Positions 13,601 to 26,700 of a stretch of 64,000 nucleotides of DNA are shown here, in pieces; positions within the stretch are counted from its first letter, which is position 1, and every line of letters starts with the position of its first letter. Under the pieces are notes generated by a model. The model was not told the origin of the DNA, made no database searches, and saw only the letters and a program-made list of their open reading frames with translations. This DNA is from Arabidopsis thaliana (lineage: Eukaryota; Streptophyta; Magnoliopsida; Brassicales; Brassicaceae), in NCBI RefSeq assembly GCF_000001735.4, contig NC_003070.9, positions 372,001 through 436,000 on the forward strand, in the 5' to 3' direction. The position numbers and the translations under genes are program-made.

Positions 13601-14682
13601 ATCCTTCTACCCCAAATTTAAAGGTACGAGATGATAGTGGAGATTCCAGCATGTTCAACATATTTTAAAGAAAATATATTCCTTGTAGGCTGAATTATCG
13701 TGTTCATTGCAGATTGATTTGTTACCTGAGATAGTAGAAGCTCCCTGTATCCTTTCTGAGGTTGATGCTGCGCTAAAGGCAAAGCAAATGAAGAATGACG
13801 TGGATGAGTATCTTACGGTAATGGGAACACCTGATTCTTCAATTTACTTATATTCACTTTGGTATTCTTGAGATTATATCAAGAGATACTCATATAATTT
13901 TTCTGCAGTCGAGGCAGCAAAATTCAACTTTCCTAAGTGAGTTGAAGACAAAGTTACTTCTATCGTCCAGCGAGGCTAGTTCAGCTGGAACCCGTTACAG
14001 TGTACCATTGATCAACTCGCTTGTGCTATATACTGGAATGCAGGTATGGGTCTAATTTCTATACAGCCTTTTCTTTTGATTTCTAGTTTATTATATATAT
14101 ATATATGCAAATAACCGACATTGCGATAACAGGCTATTCAGCAGCTTCAGGCCGGTGAGACACAGGCTCAAAATGTTGTGGCCTTGCAGATGTTCAAGTA
14201 TTTAAGTATGGAACTTGATACGGAAGGGCGGTATCTGTTCCTTAATGCAATCGCCAATCAGCTTCGATACCCCAACAACCACACTCATTACTTTTCTTTC
14301 ATCATGCTCTATCTATTCTTCGAATCTGATCAGGTGAGTTTGCTTTGCTTGTCAAGAGTTGTGTGGAAAAATTAGTGAGCATGGAAATCTGATTTTTTTT
14401 TTCTTTTTCTTGGGATGAATGAAACAGGAGATCATACAGGAGCAAATAACTAGAGTGCTGTTGGAACGGCTAATTGTGAACAGGCCACATCCATGGGGAC
14501 TTCTAATCACATTCATTGAGCTAATAAAGAACCCAAGATATAGCTTCTGGAAACAAGCCTTCATCAGATGTGCGCCTGAGATTGAGAAGCTGTTTGAATC
14601 GGTAGCCAGATCCTGTGGTGGCCTGAAGCCTGTCGACGAGGGAATGGTTTCGGGAGGTTGGGTCTCAGACAATTCTCACTAG
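1694..14682 (+). CDS. NOT1: CCR4-NOT transcription complex subunit 1 (NOT1)
   Basis: Scaffold of the CCR4-NOT complex, which removes poly(A) tails from cytoplasmic mRNA and represses translation. The span is a multi-exon gene; joined exons read through all family domains. They start [12 protein letters not shown] at 1694. An N-terminal HEAT region follows; a HEAT segment like the human tristetraprolin-binding part is encoded around 4790-5620; the MIF4G module that docks CAF1/CCR4 around 6500-7550 (conserved [14 protein letters not shown]); DUF3819, which binds CAF40, around 8080-9340 ([19 protein letters not shown]); and the C-terminal Not1 domain that binds NOT2/NOT3 around 12560-14680 ([17 protein letters not shown], ending WVSDNSH). 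The total is roughly 2,400 residues, normal for the family. Corresponds to Arabidopsis At1g02080. A duplicated acceptor near 6720 is described in the findings. Individual exon edges were checked only in part. Confidence 0.93.
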
Positions 14683-15478
14683 CTCTTTAGCTTTCAACTT
14701 GTATATATGTATGCGTATTTTGATATTATGTTGTAACAATTATACATACAGTAGGAGAGATTTTAGGAGTCTTAGTTTATTTATTTAACTTCAAGATTCA
14801 CAAACATGTTTTCTAATTACAAAAAAAAAAAACACTATTATTCCTTTATCCTTGCTCTTAAGGGTCTGTTTGAGAATTAGTTAGGTGAAAACATGTTTGA
14901 GAAATCGGCGGGGATTGTGTTTTCATGGTCATAAAACATGACCATAAACACTGAAAGAGATTATGATTATGCTGAGGGAGTGTGAGAAATCGGCAGGGAT
15001 TGTCATCATATAGTACTAGACTACTAGTACTTTGTATAACGTTCTCAGGAACATGTTTCGGTCAGAATTCCGATGGTGGGATCTAGTCGATGACGTAATA
15101 AACAACACTTTCATGCCCGCCTAAGAGGCAGCTGTCGCAGACTAAGCAGGTTTCAACATGTGAGGGGCCAAGGCGCTGGCTAGTGGTCAAAAGACGGAAC
15201 ACTGAGAATATCTGTATCATTCCATATGATCCAAGCGCCTAGCTTTGCTCAAGTGTCAAGACTATTGATTACTGAATACTAAATTCAAAGCCATTTTTCT
15301 TTTAATGGGCAGAGAGACACCAAATTTGCTAATGAGGGAAATCAAACATAACAAGGGGTTATTGTGAGAGAGAACAGAGGATCTTATACAAGTTGAAAAT
15401 CCGCAACCAAATAATCATAATCTACTCTCGGTAAATGGAATGTCAATCCGCACTGACCATTTGCTCTCTCTTGCTCCT
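14683..15478. other. intergenic between NOT1 and CSN7 3' ends
   Basis: This separates two convergent genes and must hold both 3' UTRs. I see no gene. A small palindromic stretch (ATGGTCAT..ATGACCAT) lies at about 14929-14947. An imperfect 20-base direct repeat (AGAAATCGGCGGGGATTGT and its one-mismatch copy) recurs about 85 bp apart near 14899 and 14984. Confidence 0.4.
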
Positions 15479-17568
15479 CTACCTTGTTACAGGATGCCTC
15501 CTCCTGCGTTCCAAAGTTGAATGTGTGTATGTTATATCATCTCCTTTGTACTTATCATCTCACTCATATCTAATATTCGTTACCTCTTTGGTCGGATCCC
15601 ATCTTCTTCGTAGTCCATCACTCCACTTGGTTCCCCAAACATCTCCTTATTCCCTCTGATGTCAACATCCCCCTGCCCACAACGTAAGTAAGACTATATC
15701 GACCACCACCCTTCCCAATCATATTTCAGACACAAAAAACCAAACGAACCTTGTTTCATTTCATTTAACAATCAGACAATAACCAAGTACTACCATTCCA
15801 AACAATTCATGTCCTCTAATGACTTTAACACTTCACTAACAGCCGTTGTGATTGCGTTCCTTGTTTGTTTTTAATTAAAGAAAACTTCATAATATATGTT
15901 TACATCCAACATGTAAGATTTCTTGTTCCACGAAAGAACGGTTAAAAAAGCCCGCCACAGTTGGCTGATCGATTCGTTTGTTATTAAGAAACATAACTTT
16001 TTAATCTATGATAGGACTGGACTTGGAAAGCTCAAAGACCTAGAAAGATTTTTTTATCAAGTCTCTCCCATCCCCGCTTACATAGACCTAAGCTATTAAT
16101 AAGAAGAAACCCACTACAATTCTCTGAAGAAATATAAGACAGAATAGCTGACTGGACTCTAACTCATGGTCACAAGACAGTAACCAAGAAAGAATGTAAC
16201 CAATATTAGTTACATAATATACTTAGTAGGGAAAAGTGAAGCCAATAGGACTCCAAGCGCGACTGACCTTCATGGACAGAGACTTCTTCACTTCTTCCAC
16301 CCCTTCTTCTGCTTCCTTACGATGTTTTTTGTCCATCTCACTCATATTGTCCGCCCATTTGATCTTGTCTTGAATTGAAATGAGCAGATTCTCTGACGTG
16401 TTCAACCTAGACATCAATTTGGGCCAACACATAAAAGAGTAGGACGTCATTAGCCATGTATTCTAACATCACGTACAAGTTCTTATAATTAGATATAGAA
16501 GGCAAAAAATCCTGGATCTAAGGGAAGAAGAAAACTACCAGTTGGACAATGTGTGTAACATATTCCCTAGTTGACCTGGCCTTAGATCCCTACCAGCTGC
16601 AAACGGAACCTGCATGGTTGCAAGAGATATATGATGTTTAGAAGGGGGGGCTCGTACGTTTAGAAACAAAGCACAATGGTTAAAATAGGAAAAGGAGGCC
16701 CAAACCAAAACACACCTCAAAACATCTTTTTAACTGATCCAGTTTTCCCCTAACTATACCCTGCAAAGTGTAAAAGAAAAAAAATGAGCACCATGCGTTG
16801 TCACAGTTAGTTGTCAAATAGAGATTAGAAGACTGCTAAAGAGTACTCACCGCATACATGCATTCATTGATAAGAAAGTCCTCGAGTTCGCGAACATTGG
16901 AAACATCTAACTCGACCATTAGTGTATCATAGGGCAATACCTATAACAAGCAGAGTGAGAGAGACATTCAGTTAGGCAAACAGCAGGGGAAAAAGATAAT
17001 GGAACAGAGTAGATAGCAGGAGCAAATCATGAACCTAAGACAAATATACCTTGTTAGACTCAGCAAGGGTGAGGACAGTGAGCTGCTTAAGCTTAAGAAT
17101 TTGGTCAGGGGACAAGTGCGGAAGACGGGTGGCATTGCCTAGTGTTTCGATGAAAGCAAGTCAAGAGGAGAGAATATGACAAAAGGGAAAACGAATTGAA
17201 ATAGCATATGACAAAGGGGTCATACATTTGTAGTCTCCCCAGGTGCCATGGGCAAACAAGCGTAGTAGATCCAGGTACACAGAATCTGTGGTTCCTTCAA
17301 GCTGCACAATTACGATTAATCAGCTACTAGTATCTATCAAGTTGTTATGATCAGCGAAGAACAAAAGCATGTAAAACCCTAGATCGTGAAAAGCATAAAG
17401 TAGTAGTACCTGGGCAACATTGGGTAGAGCCAAAATCTCGGAGAAGGCGAAGAGAGAAGGATGCGATGTGGCTTCGATGATGAGCGGGCCCAGAGCCTCG
17501 GATTTGCAAGTAGAAGCTCGCTTCACGAGCTGATCAATGATCTCGGCTTGCTTCTGCTCGATATCCAT
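15479..17568 (-). CDS. CSN7: COP9 signalosome subunit 7
   Basis: Subunit of the nuclear COP9 signalosome, which removes NEDD8/RUB from cullins; Arabidopsis mutants are fusca (FUS5, At1g02090). Nine exons join in frame: 17410-17568, 17226-17301, 17050-17138, 16851-16940, 16716-16760, 16539-16609, 16268-16406, 15584-15672 and 15479-15503. The product is 260 aa, starts [14 protein letters not shown] and ends KRRRHPVTR. The PCI domain occupies roughly residues 40-160; an acidic/basic tail follows the helix rich in K and E (residues 165-215). The last two exons are short (89 and 25 nt) and easily missed. If the intron after exon 7 is retained, the frame ends within it at 16223, giving a 237-aa form. 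It is divergent from the SBI1 gene, with 307 bp between start codons. Confidence 0.96.
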
Positions 17569-17875
17569 CTTCCAAACAAATCGATTTCCGGTGGTTTAGG
17601 GTTTTCTTTCTTACCACACTAATAACGAATAAAATCCCAAACTTCTTCTCTCTGCTCCTTCCTTCTTCCGTTTTTATATTACTGTTTTTTTTATGTGACC
17701 GACCGAATTCTTCTAGAATCTTGTTTAATAATTGGGCTCAAATTTCGTAGTTTCTGGGCCAAGGCCTACTAAGAGAAATATTAGAAACCGCGTCTGGTGA
17801 GCCCAAACAATCCCGGGGAAGAGAGAGACTATTGAATATTCTTCTTCCTTCATTTTGGCTGAGAGAGCGACGACG
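17569..17875. promoter_or_regulatory. shared divergent promoter, CSN7/SBI1
   Basis: Only 307 bp separate the two start codons. A telo-box (AAACCCTAA read on the minus strand) lies at about 17595-17604, within the CSN7 leader, and a site II element TGGGCC lies at 17755-17760 with further GGGCT/GCCCA motifs near 17733 and 17799. Site II plus telo-box is typical of growth-related plant genes. Transcription starts are not determinable from sequence. Confidence 0.6.
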
Positions 17876-20448
17876 ATGGCGGAATCTCGCAGCAACAGAG
17901 CGGCGGTTCAGGCTACTAACGACGATGCATCCGCCAGTAAATTGTACGCCTACCTCTTTCTCTCTTCTTTAATTAGGGCTCTTCTTTTTTTTTTGTTGTT
18001 GTTGTGGATCTTTGAGCCTAGATAATATTTTTAAAGGTCTTGTGTCAAAAAGGGATATATGAAAGACGACTATGTTCATCTCTTTGTGAAAAGACCTGTT
18101 CGAAGATCTCCCATCATTAATCGAGGTTACTTTTCCCGTTGGGCTGCCTTCCGAAAGCTTATGTCTCAGTTTCTTCTAAGCGGGACAAGTTCTAAGAAAC
18201 AGATACTGTCTCTCGGAGCTGGCTTTGATACTACCTATTTTCAGTTGCTGGTGCGTCTTCTTTTTCTTCTCCTTTTTGTTAGCTTTTACCAAATTCACCA
18301 TTCTTCGGCTTATTCCAGGGATCTCTCGCTTCTTCTCTTCTCATTTTGTAGGATGAGGGGAATGGGCCCAATCTCTATGTGGAACTTGATTTTAAGGAGG
18401 TACTACTGGATGAGCGTGCTGACAAAAGTATCCATCATGTGTTTTGAGTCTAATGCCTAAATGGATTTGCTTCTTACGTTAGGTGACTAGCAAGAAGGCT
18501 GCTGTTATACAAAACTCCAGCCAACTCAGGGACAAACTAGGAGCCAATGCATCTATTTCTATTGGTAAGAGCCTTTTTTCCCCCCATGTATTATTATGTA
18601 GAATGATCCTTTTCATTATGATGCATTTCAGCTTGTGCACTCATATTTTTCTTCATTCCGCTTCTACTAGCTACTAACTCAACCACCCCCTTTTACTTTG
18701 TACCGTTAGCGTCTAGTTTCAGTTGCTTACTCTTAACTCGTTGGGCTGTTTATCTCTACAGACGAAGGACAAGTTCTCAGTGATCATTACAAGTTACTTC
18801 CAGTTGACCTGCGCGATATACCAAAATTAAGAGATGTTATATCCTTTGCAGATATGGATCTAAGGTATCCATGAATAATTTTTATTTATTTTACACACTG
18901 TTATCTTGAACCTTCAACCCTCTTCTTCTACCCGGGTTTAAGATATATGGTAACAGATACTTACTGGTGATAGACCTACTTGATCCCTAATATCATTATC
19001 AGTCTGCCGACGTTTATTATTGCAGAATGTGTTTTGATTTATCTGGACCCCGATTCAAGCCGTGCCATCGTCAATTGGTCGTCAAAAACGTTTTCAACTG
19101 CAGTATTTTTCTTATATGAGCAGGTTAGCTCAACTGTGATTTTCCTTGTCTGCATAATATTGCAGATACGAATCTTATTGCTTATGTGTCTAACCCGTTG
19201 GGTTTCTGTTTGCAGATCCATCCAGATGATGCATTTGGGCATCAAATGATTAGAAATTTGGAGGTAAGAACGTGTACTCTACTACTCTAGTTACAGCGAC
19301 ATCTTCATTAGTAAAGCTTTTTTGAGATTTTTGTCAAAATATGGATACTAGTATGACACTAAAATATTCTAGTATTGCCACATGGGTTCATGTTGTACTG
19401 ATCAATTACCTTCATTTAAACTTGTTCTGAAAGCTTAACGGTGTTTCTGTTCTTCAGAGTCGGGGATGTGCACTCTTAAGCATTGATGCATCACCAACTT
19501 TACTTGCAAAGGAGAGATTGTTTCTTGATAATGGATGGCAGGTTCGTTTTGCAGTTAGAATATTATGATTAAAGCAGGGCTAACTTTCATGTATAATTTC
19601 TGATATAAGGACTCTCATTTCTTTACCCTCTTCTTTATTCTGGTGTTTCAGAGAGCTGTTGCCTGGGACATGCTAAAAGTGTATGGTAGTTTTGTTGATA
19701 CTCAAGAAAAACGCAGGTCAGTACTGTACGTTTTGTTAAAACTGTGTAAGGGCGTTATGTTATTCATACCTAGTATCTGGCTGAACTCTGTCAAGAAATA
19801 TCTAAAAAATGCTGTTGCCCGTGACTTTTGAGCTTTCCAATGTTTTTTAGATGAACCTCTTACAGTCTTACTATATATATCCTGTTTTTTGTTTTTTCTT
19901 CTCTCTCACTCTCTCTCTCACTATCCTGTTTTGGCTCTCTTGTTTCTTCAATTCATGAGCTTTCATTAGAAAGCCTACTTCTCTTGGAATATATCTTAAA
20001 TGAGAATGTCGTGTTTCTAGGATCGAGCGATTGGAGTTGTTTGACGAATTTGAAGAGTGGCACATGATGCAGGCAAGTCTGTCTATACCTCATTAACTAG
20101 ATGTTGCACCTCTATGTATGTATGGGAAAGCATAAAAAGACCAAAAGATGATTGGTGTTGAATATCAACGGTATCCATTATATATTTTTGATGATGCATG
20201 CGTCAGATCTTGTTCTAGTGTGTAGGTAGTTGAGCATTATTTAACCGTTTATATTCAACAGGAACATTACTGTGTCACATATGCTGTCAATGATGCAATG
20301 GTACGTACATGAGTCTCTACAAGTCATTGTACTTTTTAGATTCTGGAATGTTTTTTTGATTAAAAAAATGCAGGGAATATTTGGTGATTTCGGTTTCACA
20401 AGAGAAGGGGGCGGTGAAAGAATGAGCTCATCAGCGTCATCACCTTGA
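17876..20448 (+). CDS. SBI1: leucine carboxyl methyltransferase (PP2A methyltransferase)
   Basis: Methylates the C-terminal leucine of protein phosphatase 2A catalytic subunits using S-adenosylmethionine. In Arabidopsis this enzyme (At1g02100, SUPPRESSOR OF BRI1) directs PP2A to membrane-associated BRI1 and damps brassinosteroid signalling. The joined exons give about 330 aa starting [11 protein letters not shown]. Family motifs visible: the arginine-rich segment [17 protein letters not shown] near residue 40, the SAM-binding glycine motif [15 protein letters not shown] near residue 80, the acidic strand LYVELDF, and the post-fold motif [15 protein letters not shown] near residue 190. The C terminus carries [22 protein letters not shown]. 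Several introns carry T-rich tracts. Confidence 0.93.
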
Positions 20449-20938
20449 AAAGGAGGAGGGTTTGTATTGCATTGAATCCCCGGAACTTGCAACTGGTACG
20501 TTAGTTAATACAGTTGGAGGAAAACCCCTGGTGGTGGGTAGAATCTGATAGTGCTTGGTTTACCTAATTTGTAAGGAATGATGATTGATTGCACAAAGTT
20601 AGAAAGGCCTTTCTCTGGGTGCTGAGCAGAAAACGAAGGAAACACGAACTTGTCTGCGTTATCTGTGCTTTTGATTTAGTTTAGGCTCATGGTCGAGATA
20701 TGTGGGCCGGGCCTCCCCTTGTTTTATTTTTGGTTGTATTTTCTAATAATTGTGCAAAACAAAGAAACCTCACCTCGGTCAAGAAACGCTCTGAAATCTG
20801 AACTCTGAAGGTTGTTTTTCTTCTTCTTTCGGTGGTGAAAAAATTATCTTTATGAAAAGACAAAAAAGTTTTTGAAAAAAGGAAATTTTTTTCAAAAAAA
20901 CAGACTGAGAGAGAGAGAGAGAGAGTGTGTTGTTGGCC
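20449..20938 (+). promoter_or_regulatory. intergenic/5' UTR before DUF630 gene
   Basis: Contains GGGCCGGGCC near 20705 and a (GA)n tract at about 20907-20925 immediately before the start codon, a likely GAGA (BPC factor) binding tract in the 5' UTR. No gene is visible. A long minus-strand open frame overlapping this region is antisense to the GC-rich first exon of the next gene. Confidence 0.45.
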
Positions 20939-23434
20939 ATGGGATGCACGGCCTCCAAGCTCGACAGTGAGGATGCTGTCCGTCGCTGCAAGGAGCGGCG
21001 CCGTCTTATGAAGGACGCCGTCTACGCTCGTCACCATCTCGCCGCCGCTCACTCTGACTACTGCCGCTCCCTTCGTCTCACTGGCTCTGCCCTCTCCTCC
21101 TTCGCCGCCGGCGAGCCCCTCTCCGTCTCCGAGAATACTCCCGCTGTTTTTCTCCGCCCTTCCTCCAGTCAGGACGCGCCACGTGTCCCTTCTTCCCATT
21201 CCCCAGAACCCCCTCCTCCGCCCATCCGCAGCAAGCCTAAGCCTACTAGGCCTAGGAGGCTTCCACACATTCTCTCCGACTCCTCTCCTTCTTCCTCTCC
21301 TGCCACCAGTTTCTATCCCACTGCTCACCAGAACTCTACTTACTCTCGCTCTCCATCTCAAGCTTCCTCTGTCTGGAACTGGGAGAATTTCTACCCTCCC
21401 TCTCCCCCCGACTCCGAGTACTTCGAACGCAAAGCTCGCCAGAACCACAAGCACCGTCCTCCTTCCGACTACGACGCCGAAACTGAAAGATCCGACCACG
21501 ATTACTGCCACTCACGGAGAGATGCCGCCGAGGAAGTTCACTGCAGCGAGTGGGGCGACGACCACGACCGTTTCACTGCCACCTCTTCGTCCGACGGAGA
21601 TGGGGAGGTCGAAACTCACGTTTCCAGATCCGGTATTGAAGAAGAGCCTGTGAAACAACCACATCAAGACCCAAATGGCAAAGAGCACTCTGACCATGTT
21701 ACCACTTCTTCCGACTGCTACAAGACCAAATTGGTGGTAAGGCACAAGAATTTGAAGGAGATCCTTGACGCCGTTCAAGACTACTTCGACAAGGCTGCCT
21801 CCGCTGGGGACCAGGTCTCCGCCATGCTTGAGATCGGCCGGGCTGAGCTCGACCGCAGCTTCAGCAAGCTGAGGAGTAAGTCTCACACTCTACTAACTAG
21901 ATGTAGATGATGATGCATTGAAACCCATCTCATTCTCTTACTCTCTCTATATTTGTTGTCTGCAGAGACGGTGTATCATTCAAGCAGTGTGTTCAGCAAC
22001 TTGAGCGCAAGCTGGACCTCAAAACCCCCATTGGCAGTCAAATACAAGCTCGATGCATCTACCCTGAATGATGAACAAGGCGGCCTCAAGAGCCTCTGCT
22101 CCACTCTAGACCGACTCCTCGCTTGGGAAAAGAAGCTTTATGAGGATGTCAAGGTACATTCCCTGTTTTTGTTTTCGGTTTTCGGCTTACCAACGGTTAC
22201 GAAATAAACTTGTGAATTCGAATTTAGGCAAGAGAAGGAGTTAAGATTGAGCACGAGAAGAAGCTGTCTGCGCTGCAGAGTCAGGAGTATAAGGGAGGTG
22301 ATGAATCCAAGCTAGACAAGACTAAAACTTCCATAACCAGACTGCAATCACTCATCATTGTTTCTTCAGAAGCTGTTTTAACCACGTCTAATGCCATTCT
22401 CCGCCTCCGGGACACTGACCTTGTCCCTCAGCTTGTTGAACTCTGCCACGGGTCAGTCTTTTTTTTGTAGTTGTGTTTGTGTTTCATTGTTCCTTGAGGG
22501 CTGCTGGTTCGGTCTAGGCTTGTTTATATGCTTCTGCAAACTCATGTGAACCCGAATTAGGCATATGTAATACCAAACCCATTGCTGTTCTGCCAGTGGG
22601 GGATTTTATAGGTAAGTTCGAAATAAAAGTAGGGAGGATTTGTATGTGTCTCTAACCACCTTGAAATGCAGATTAATGTACATGTGGAAGTCAATGCACG
22701 AGTATCACGAAATCCAGAACAACATCGTGCAACAAGTCCGTGGCCTGATCAACCAAACAGAGAGAGGTGAGTCAACATCAGAGGTACACCGGCAGGTGAC
22801 GCGGGACCTAGAGTCAGCTGTGTCCTTGTGGCATTCGAGCTTCTGTCGCATCATTAAATTCCAGAGGGAGTTCATATGCTCTCTCCACGCATGGTTCAAG
22901 CTGAGCCTGGTTCCCCTGAGCAACGGAGACCCAAAGAAACAGCGGCCAGACTCATTTGCCTTGTGCGAGGAGTGGAAGCAGAGCCTGGAACGGGTGCCTG
23001 ACACAGTGGCGTCAGAAGCCATAAAGAGCTTTGTAAACGTGGTACATGTGATATCAATAAAGCAGGCGGAAGAGGTGAAGATGAAGAAACGCACGGAGAG
23101 TGCAGGAAAGGAGCTGGAGAAGAAAGCATCCTCACTGAGGAGCATAGAGAGGAAGTACTACCAGGCATACTCGACGGTTGGGATAGGCCCTGGACCGGAG
23201 GTGTTGGACTCACGGGACCCGCTATCTGAGAAGAAATGTGAGCTGGCGGCATGTCAGAGGCAGGTGGAGGATGAGGTAATGAGGCACGTGAAGGCTGTGG
23301 AGGTGACACGAGCTATGACTCTCAACAATCTACAAACCGGCCTGCCCAATGTATTCCAGGCCTTGACCAGCTTCTCATCTCTCTTCACTGAATCTCTCCA
23401 GACTGTCTGTTCTCGTTCCTACTCCATCAACTGA
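20939..23434 (+). CDS. DUF630/DUF632 protein, putative membrane-anchored
   Basis: Plant-specific family also annotated as bZIP-like or nitrate-regulatory (NRG2-type); equivalent to At1g02110. Four exons join in frame: 20939-21875, 21966-22153, 22228-22451 and 22672-23434, giving 703 aa. The N terminus [20 protein letters not shown] is DUF630, and MGC is a classic N-myristoylation plus palmitoylation signal, which decides for this ATG. Residues about 75-260 are low complexity, rich in P, S and acidic residues. The DUF632 domain runs from about residue 270 ([20 protein letters not shown]) to near the end, with helical segments [15 protein letters not shown] and [15 protein letters not shown]. 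No basic-leucine zipper is obvious, so the bZIP label in databases is doubtful. Biochemical function is not settled by sequence. Confidence 0.9.
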
Positions 23435-23760
23435 TTATGTCCAAGTTTCTCATTTATTTTTAAGCTCTCATTACGTTGGTATCATGTAAATTTGAGGATT
23501 GATTAAATTGAGTCTTGTGGTTTTGTGAGGACTCACAATCTTTCTCATTTAATACATGAGCAGACACGGCACCTAACTAATGGCCCAAAGGTGGCCCGCC
23601 AAATTGAATACAAGGGTAAGAAATGGGCCAAGAAAGTGAGAGCCCAAAAGAGGCCGATCGTTCGTTTTTGACTCAATGGCCGTTGACGTTGACATCGTAC
23701 GCCGCACCCAACGACCGCCAAACAGCAAACAACAACACTTTCCCCTTTCTCTCTCTAAAC
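23435..23760 (+). promoter_or_regulatory. VAD1 upstream region
   Basis: A 326-bp intergenic stretch containing three site II-like elements (TGGCCCAAAG near 23581, GTGGCCCGCC near 23591 and ATGGGCCAAG near 23625) and a W-box-like TTGAC cluster (GTTGACGTTGACATCG near 23683). W-boxes would suit a gene linked to cell-death signalling, but binding is inferred only. Confidence 0.45.
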
Positions 23761-26700
23761 ATGGCGATGCTTTCTACTGCTTCCGTTTCGGGGAGCGTCG
23801 ACCTTCCTCGAGGAACCATGAAGGTTGACTCGTCTGCGTCTCCGGAGGTCGTATCCGATCTCCCACCATCTTCCCCAAAGGGCTCACCTGATCGCCATGA
23901 CCCTTCCACTTCTTCTCCGAGCCCCAGTCGTGGTGGTGACAATCAGGTATCTGATGAATTCTCTCTGCTTCGATCTATTCGTTTCCTTGGTTTATGACCT
24001 GGATTTCTTCTTACTTATTCTCCTCTAGTCTGAAGTCATATCCAAGAGTGAAGAGTATCGGCAATTGTTTCGGCTTCCAGCTGACGAAGTAAGTATTGCC
24101 TCTCTCGTCTTGAAATTCCATCAATGAGAGAAGTACTGACTCCACCATTGCTTCCGAATTGTGTAGATCCTTGTTCAAGATTTTAACTGTGCTTGTCAGG
24201 AGAGTATTCTTATGCAGGTTAGGTACTTTTATCTTTCTCTCTTTGCGAATACTTACCTTATCTTTTAATCATCTTTACTTTTTGTTGCAGGGTCATATGT
24301 ACCTCTTCATCCATTATATCTGCTTTTACTCCAACATCTTTGGTTATGAGACCAAGGTGCCGCCATTGTTGCTCTCCTCCACTCACTTTTGTTTCTTCCC
24401 TTTTTCCTCTTCAATATTGATCGGAACTCTCTTTGCAGAAAATTATCCCATTTGCTGAAATATCTTGTGTTAAACGAGCCAAGACTGCTGGTATTTTTCC
24501 TAATGCCATTGAGATTTTAGCTGGAGGGAAGAAGGTACCACTAGTTCCCTCTTTACTCGATATTGGTTGGTGCGTCTGTCCTGATCTTTGAACCGCATTC
24601 TCTCCCAGTACTTTTTTGCATCGTTTCTTTCCCGCGATGAAGCTTTCAAGCTTATCCATGATGGATGGTTGGAATATGGTAGTGCTGTCAAATCAGAAGG
24701 CGAGATTCTGGTGACCGAACCGCAGGTGGGTGCAACACACACTCTTATTTTACTGCTTAATCCTTGTTTCCTTATCTGAGTCCAAAATCCAGGTAAGCGA
24801 TGGAGTTGTTAAAAGGGCACGCAGTTCCATGGATTTGGCCAATGAACTAGATATTCCAGTAAGGTGCGTTTATCTCTTCCATATGGTGTTCCATCTTTCT
24901 GTTTCTTACTGCTTTATCGCTCACTATACTTCCTTCTCAGGGATGAAACTCTTCATCTTTCCAGCAGTTCCAGTCTTCCTGTCATTAGTCAGAATGGCGT
25001 TCCACCTTCATCCGTTCAGCGGCACGCTGAACCAGATGTAGATGTTGTGGCGGCCAATACTTTCAACTGGAAGCCTGAAGATACAGATGCACCTAAATGT
25101 AGTTAAACTCCTTCCTCGCTTTTACCTTAGTTCTTTTTGGTTGGTTTGGGTAGTGTGGTAGATTATCTTTTTCAAGTCAACTGTTTAAGGATGTGAATGC
25201 TAGTGTTTTCAGTAAATTCAACGGGTTTTTTTTTTTTTGCTGGGGTCAGGTCAACCTGTTGGTAAAGAGTATTAAAAATGCAGACGCTTGGGTTTCTCCT
25301 AACTCCTTTAAAGTTCCTTTAAAGTGGACAATCAGTTAACTTCTTACTGTTTCTAGGTATATGTCATTATGTGTCTATCTTTTAGCTTGTTTTCTTTGCA
25401 ATATAAATTGTTTGAAATTTAAATGGTCAATGGGAAACGGTCTCTTAATGGTTTTGCTAAATAAGGCCTATCAGGATGGGGTAGCTTAGCTTTATGATCT
25501 TGTCTTTTGGTGCTACTTCACAAGTTGCACTAGTTCTCAGTTTGTCCCAACGAGCTTGCACTCAGTATGGAGATCCTATATTACTGAACCGGTTATTTCG
25601 TTTTTGCATACATGATCTCTCATCTATTTCTTTTGGTTATCGTGATCTCTTTTCTTGTTCTCATTTGTATTCACCACACAAATTTGTGTTCCTTGCACGC
25701 AGTGTCATCTGACTTTACAAAGGTAGCAGAGGCAAAGTTTTCGGTAATGTCTCGTTCTTTGTCTTATCAGCTAGAGGAAATTATGGAACCATTCTCATTC
25801 AAATTTATGAGAATATAAGCATTGACTGGATGCAGAAGTTTCATATACCTAAATAGACTTTAGTTTATATTTGCAGATTCCAGTAGAAGAGTTCTTTAGA
25901 TTGTTTTTTTCAGATGGTGCTGTCAGTTTTGTTGAATCTTTCCATAAAAATTGTGGAGACAAAGGTAAAGCTATAAGTGATGGAATCATTTTGCTCCTGT
26001 GTTTAGCTGTTTTCTCTCTCTTTCTCGGTGTTCTTTTAACCAGAAGAGATATTTGTACTTGCAGAGTTTAGGTGTACCTCTTGGCAACCTCATGAAAAGC
26101 TTGGACACACCCGCAATGTCTCATTTCAACATCCGATAAAAATTTATTTTGGTAATATTTTTTCTTTCCTATAGATAAACAGTACTAGATTACGGTTTAT
26201 ATCAAATATATATTTTTTTGGTGTAATTATATAAAATAGATTACGGTTTATATCAAATATATGTATGCATGACTCTGGCTTTCGTTTAAAGGTGCAAAGT
26301 TTGGTGGCTGCCAGGAGTCACAGAAATTTCGGATGTACAGAAATAGGTACAGAAATTTTGTAATGTTTTTTGGTTTTATTCTATATCGTCAAAGCAAAGC
26401 TAGTCTGAACTCATGCATGCTTATCCTCTGTTAGCTAATATTGTAATTTCCTATGCTAGCCATCTGGTTATTGAAACATCACAGGAGATCAGCGATGTGC
26501 CTTATGCAGATTATTTTACGGTAGAGGTAGGGGAAATTTACATCAAATGCTATCAATATTTTGTTGTTTGATGTGTGTTACATGTGAAAAATTTTACCTT
26601 TGGCTGATCCCAGGGAGTCTGGGACTTGAAAAGAGATTGCAGAGACTCGGTAGAAGGTTGTATATTGGATGTTTATGTCAATGTGGCCTTCTCTAAAAGA

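Noticed and set aside
14870-15003. GGGTCTGTTTG motif and nearby direct repeat, possible Tourist element
   Set aside because: No opposite terminal repeat or TTA flank could be found.
20687-21511. 274-codon minus-strand open frame
   Set aside because: It is antisense to the GC-rich first exon of the DUF630/DUF632 gene, whose own frame, myristoylation signal and family motifs are clear. The antisense frame is arginine/valine/glycine-rich with no domain.
22705-23309. Long minus-strand open frames
   Set aside because: They lie opposite the DUF632 exon and are explained by its codon usage.
26186-26263. 26-bp tandem duplication in a VAD1 intron
   Set aside because: Real but small and intronic, without splice signals; noted in the VAD1 entry only.
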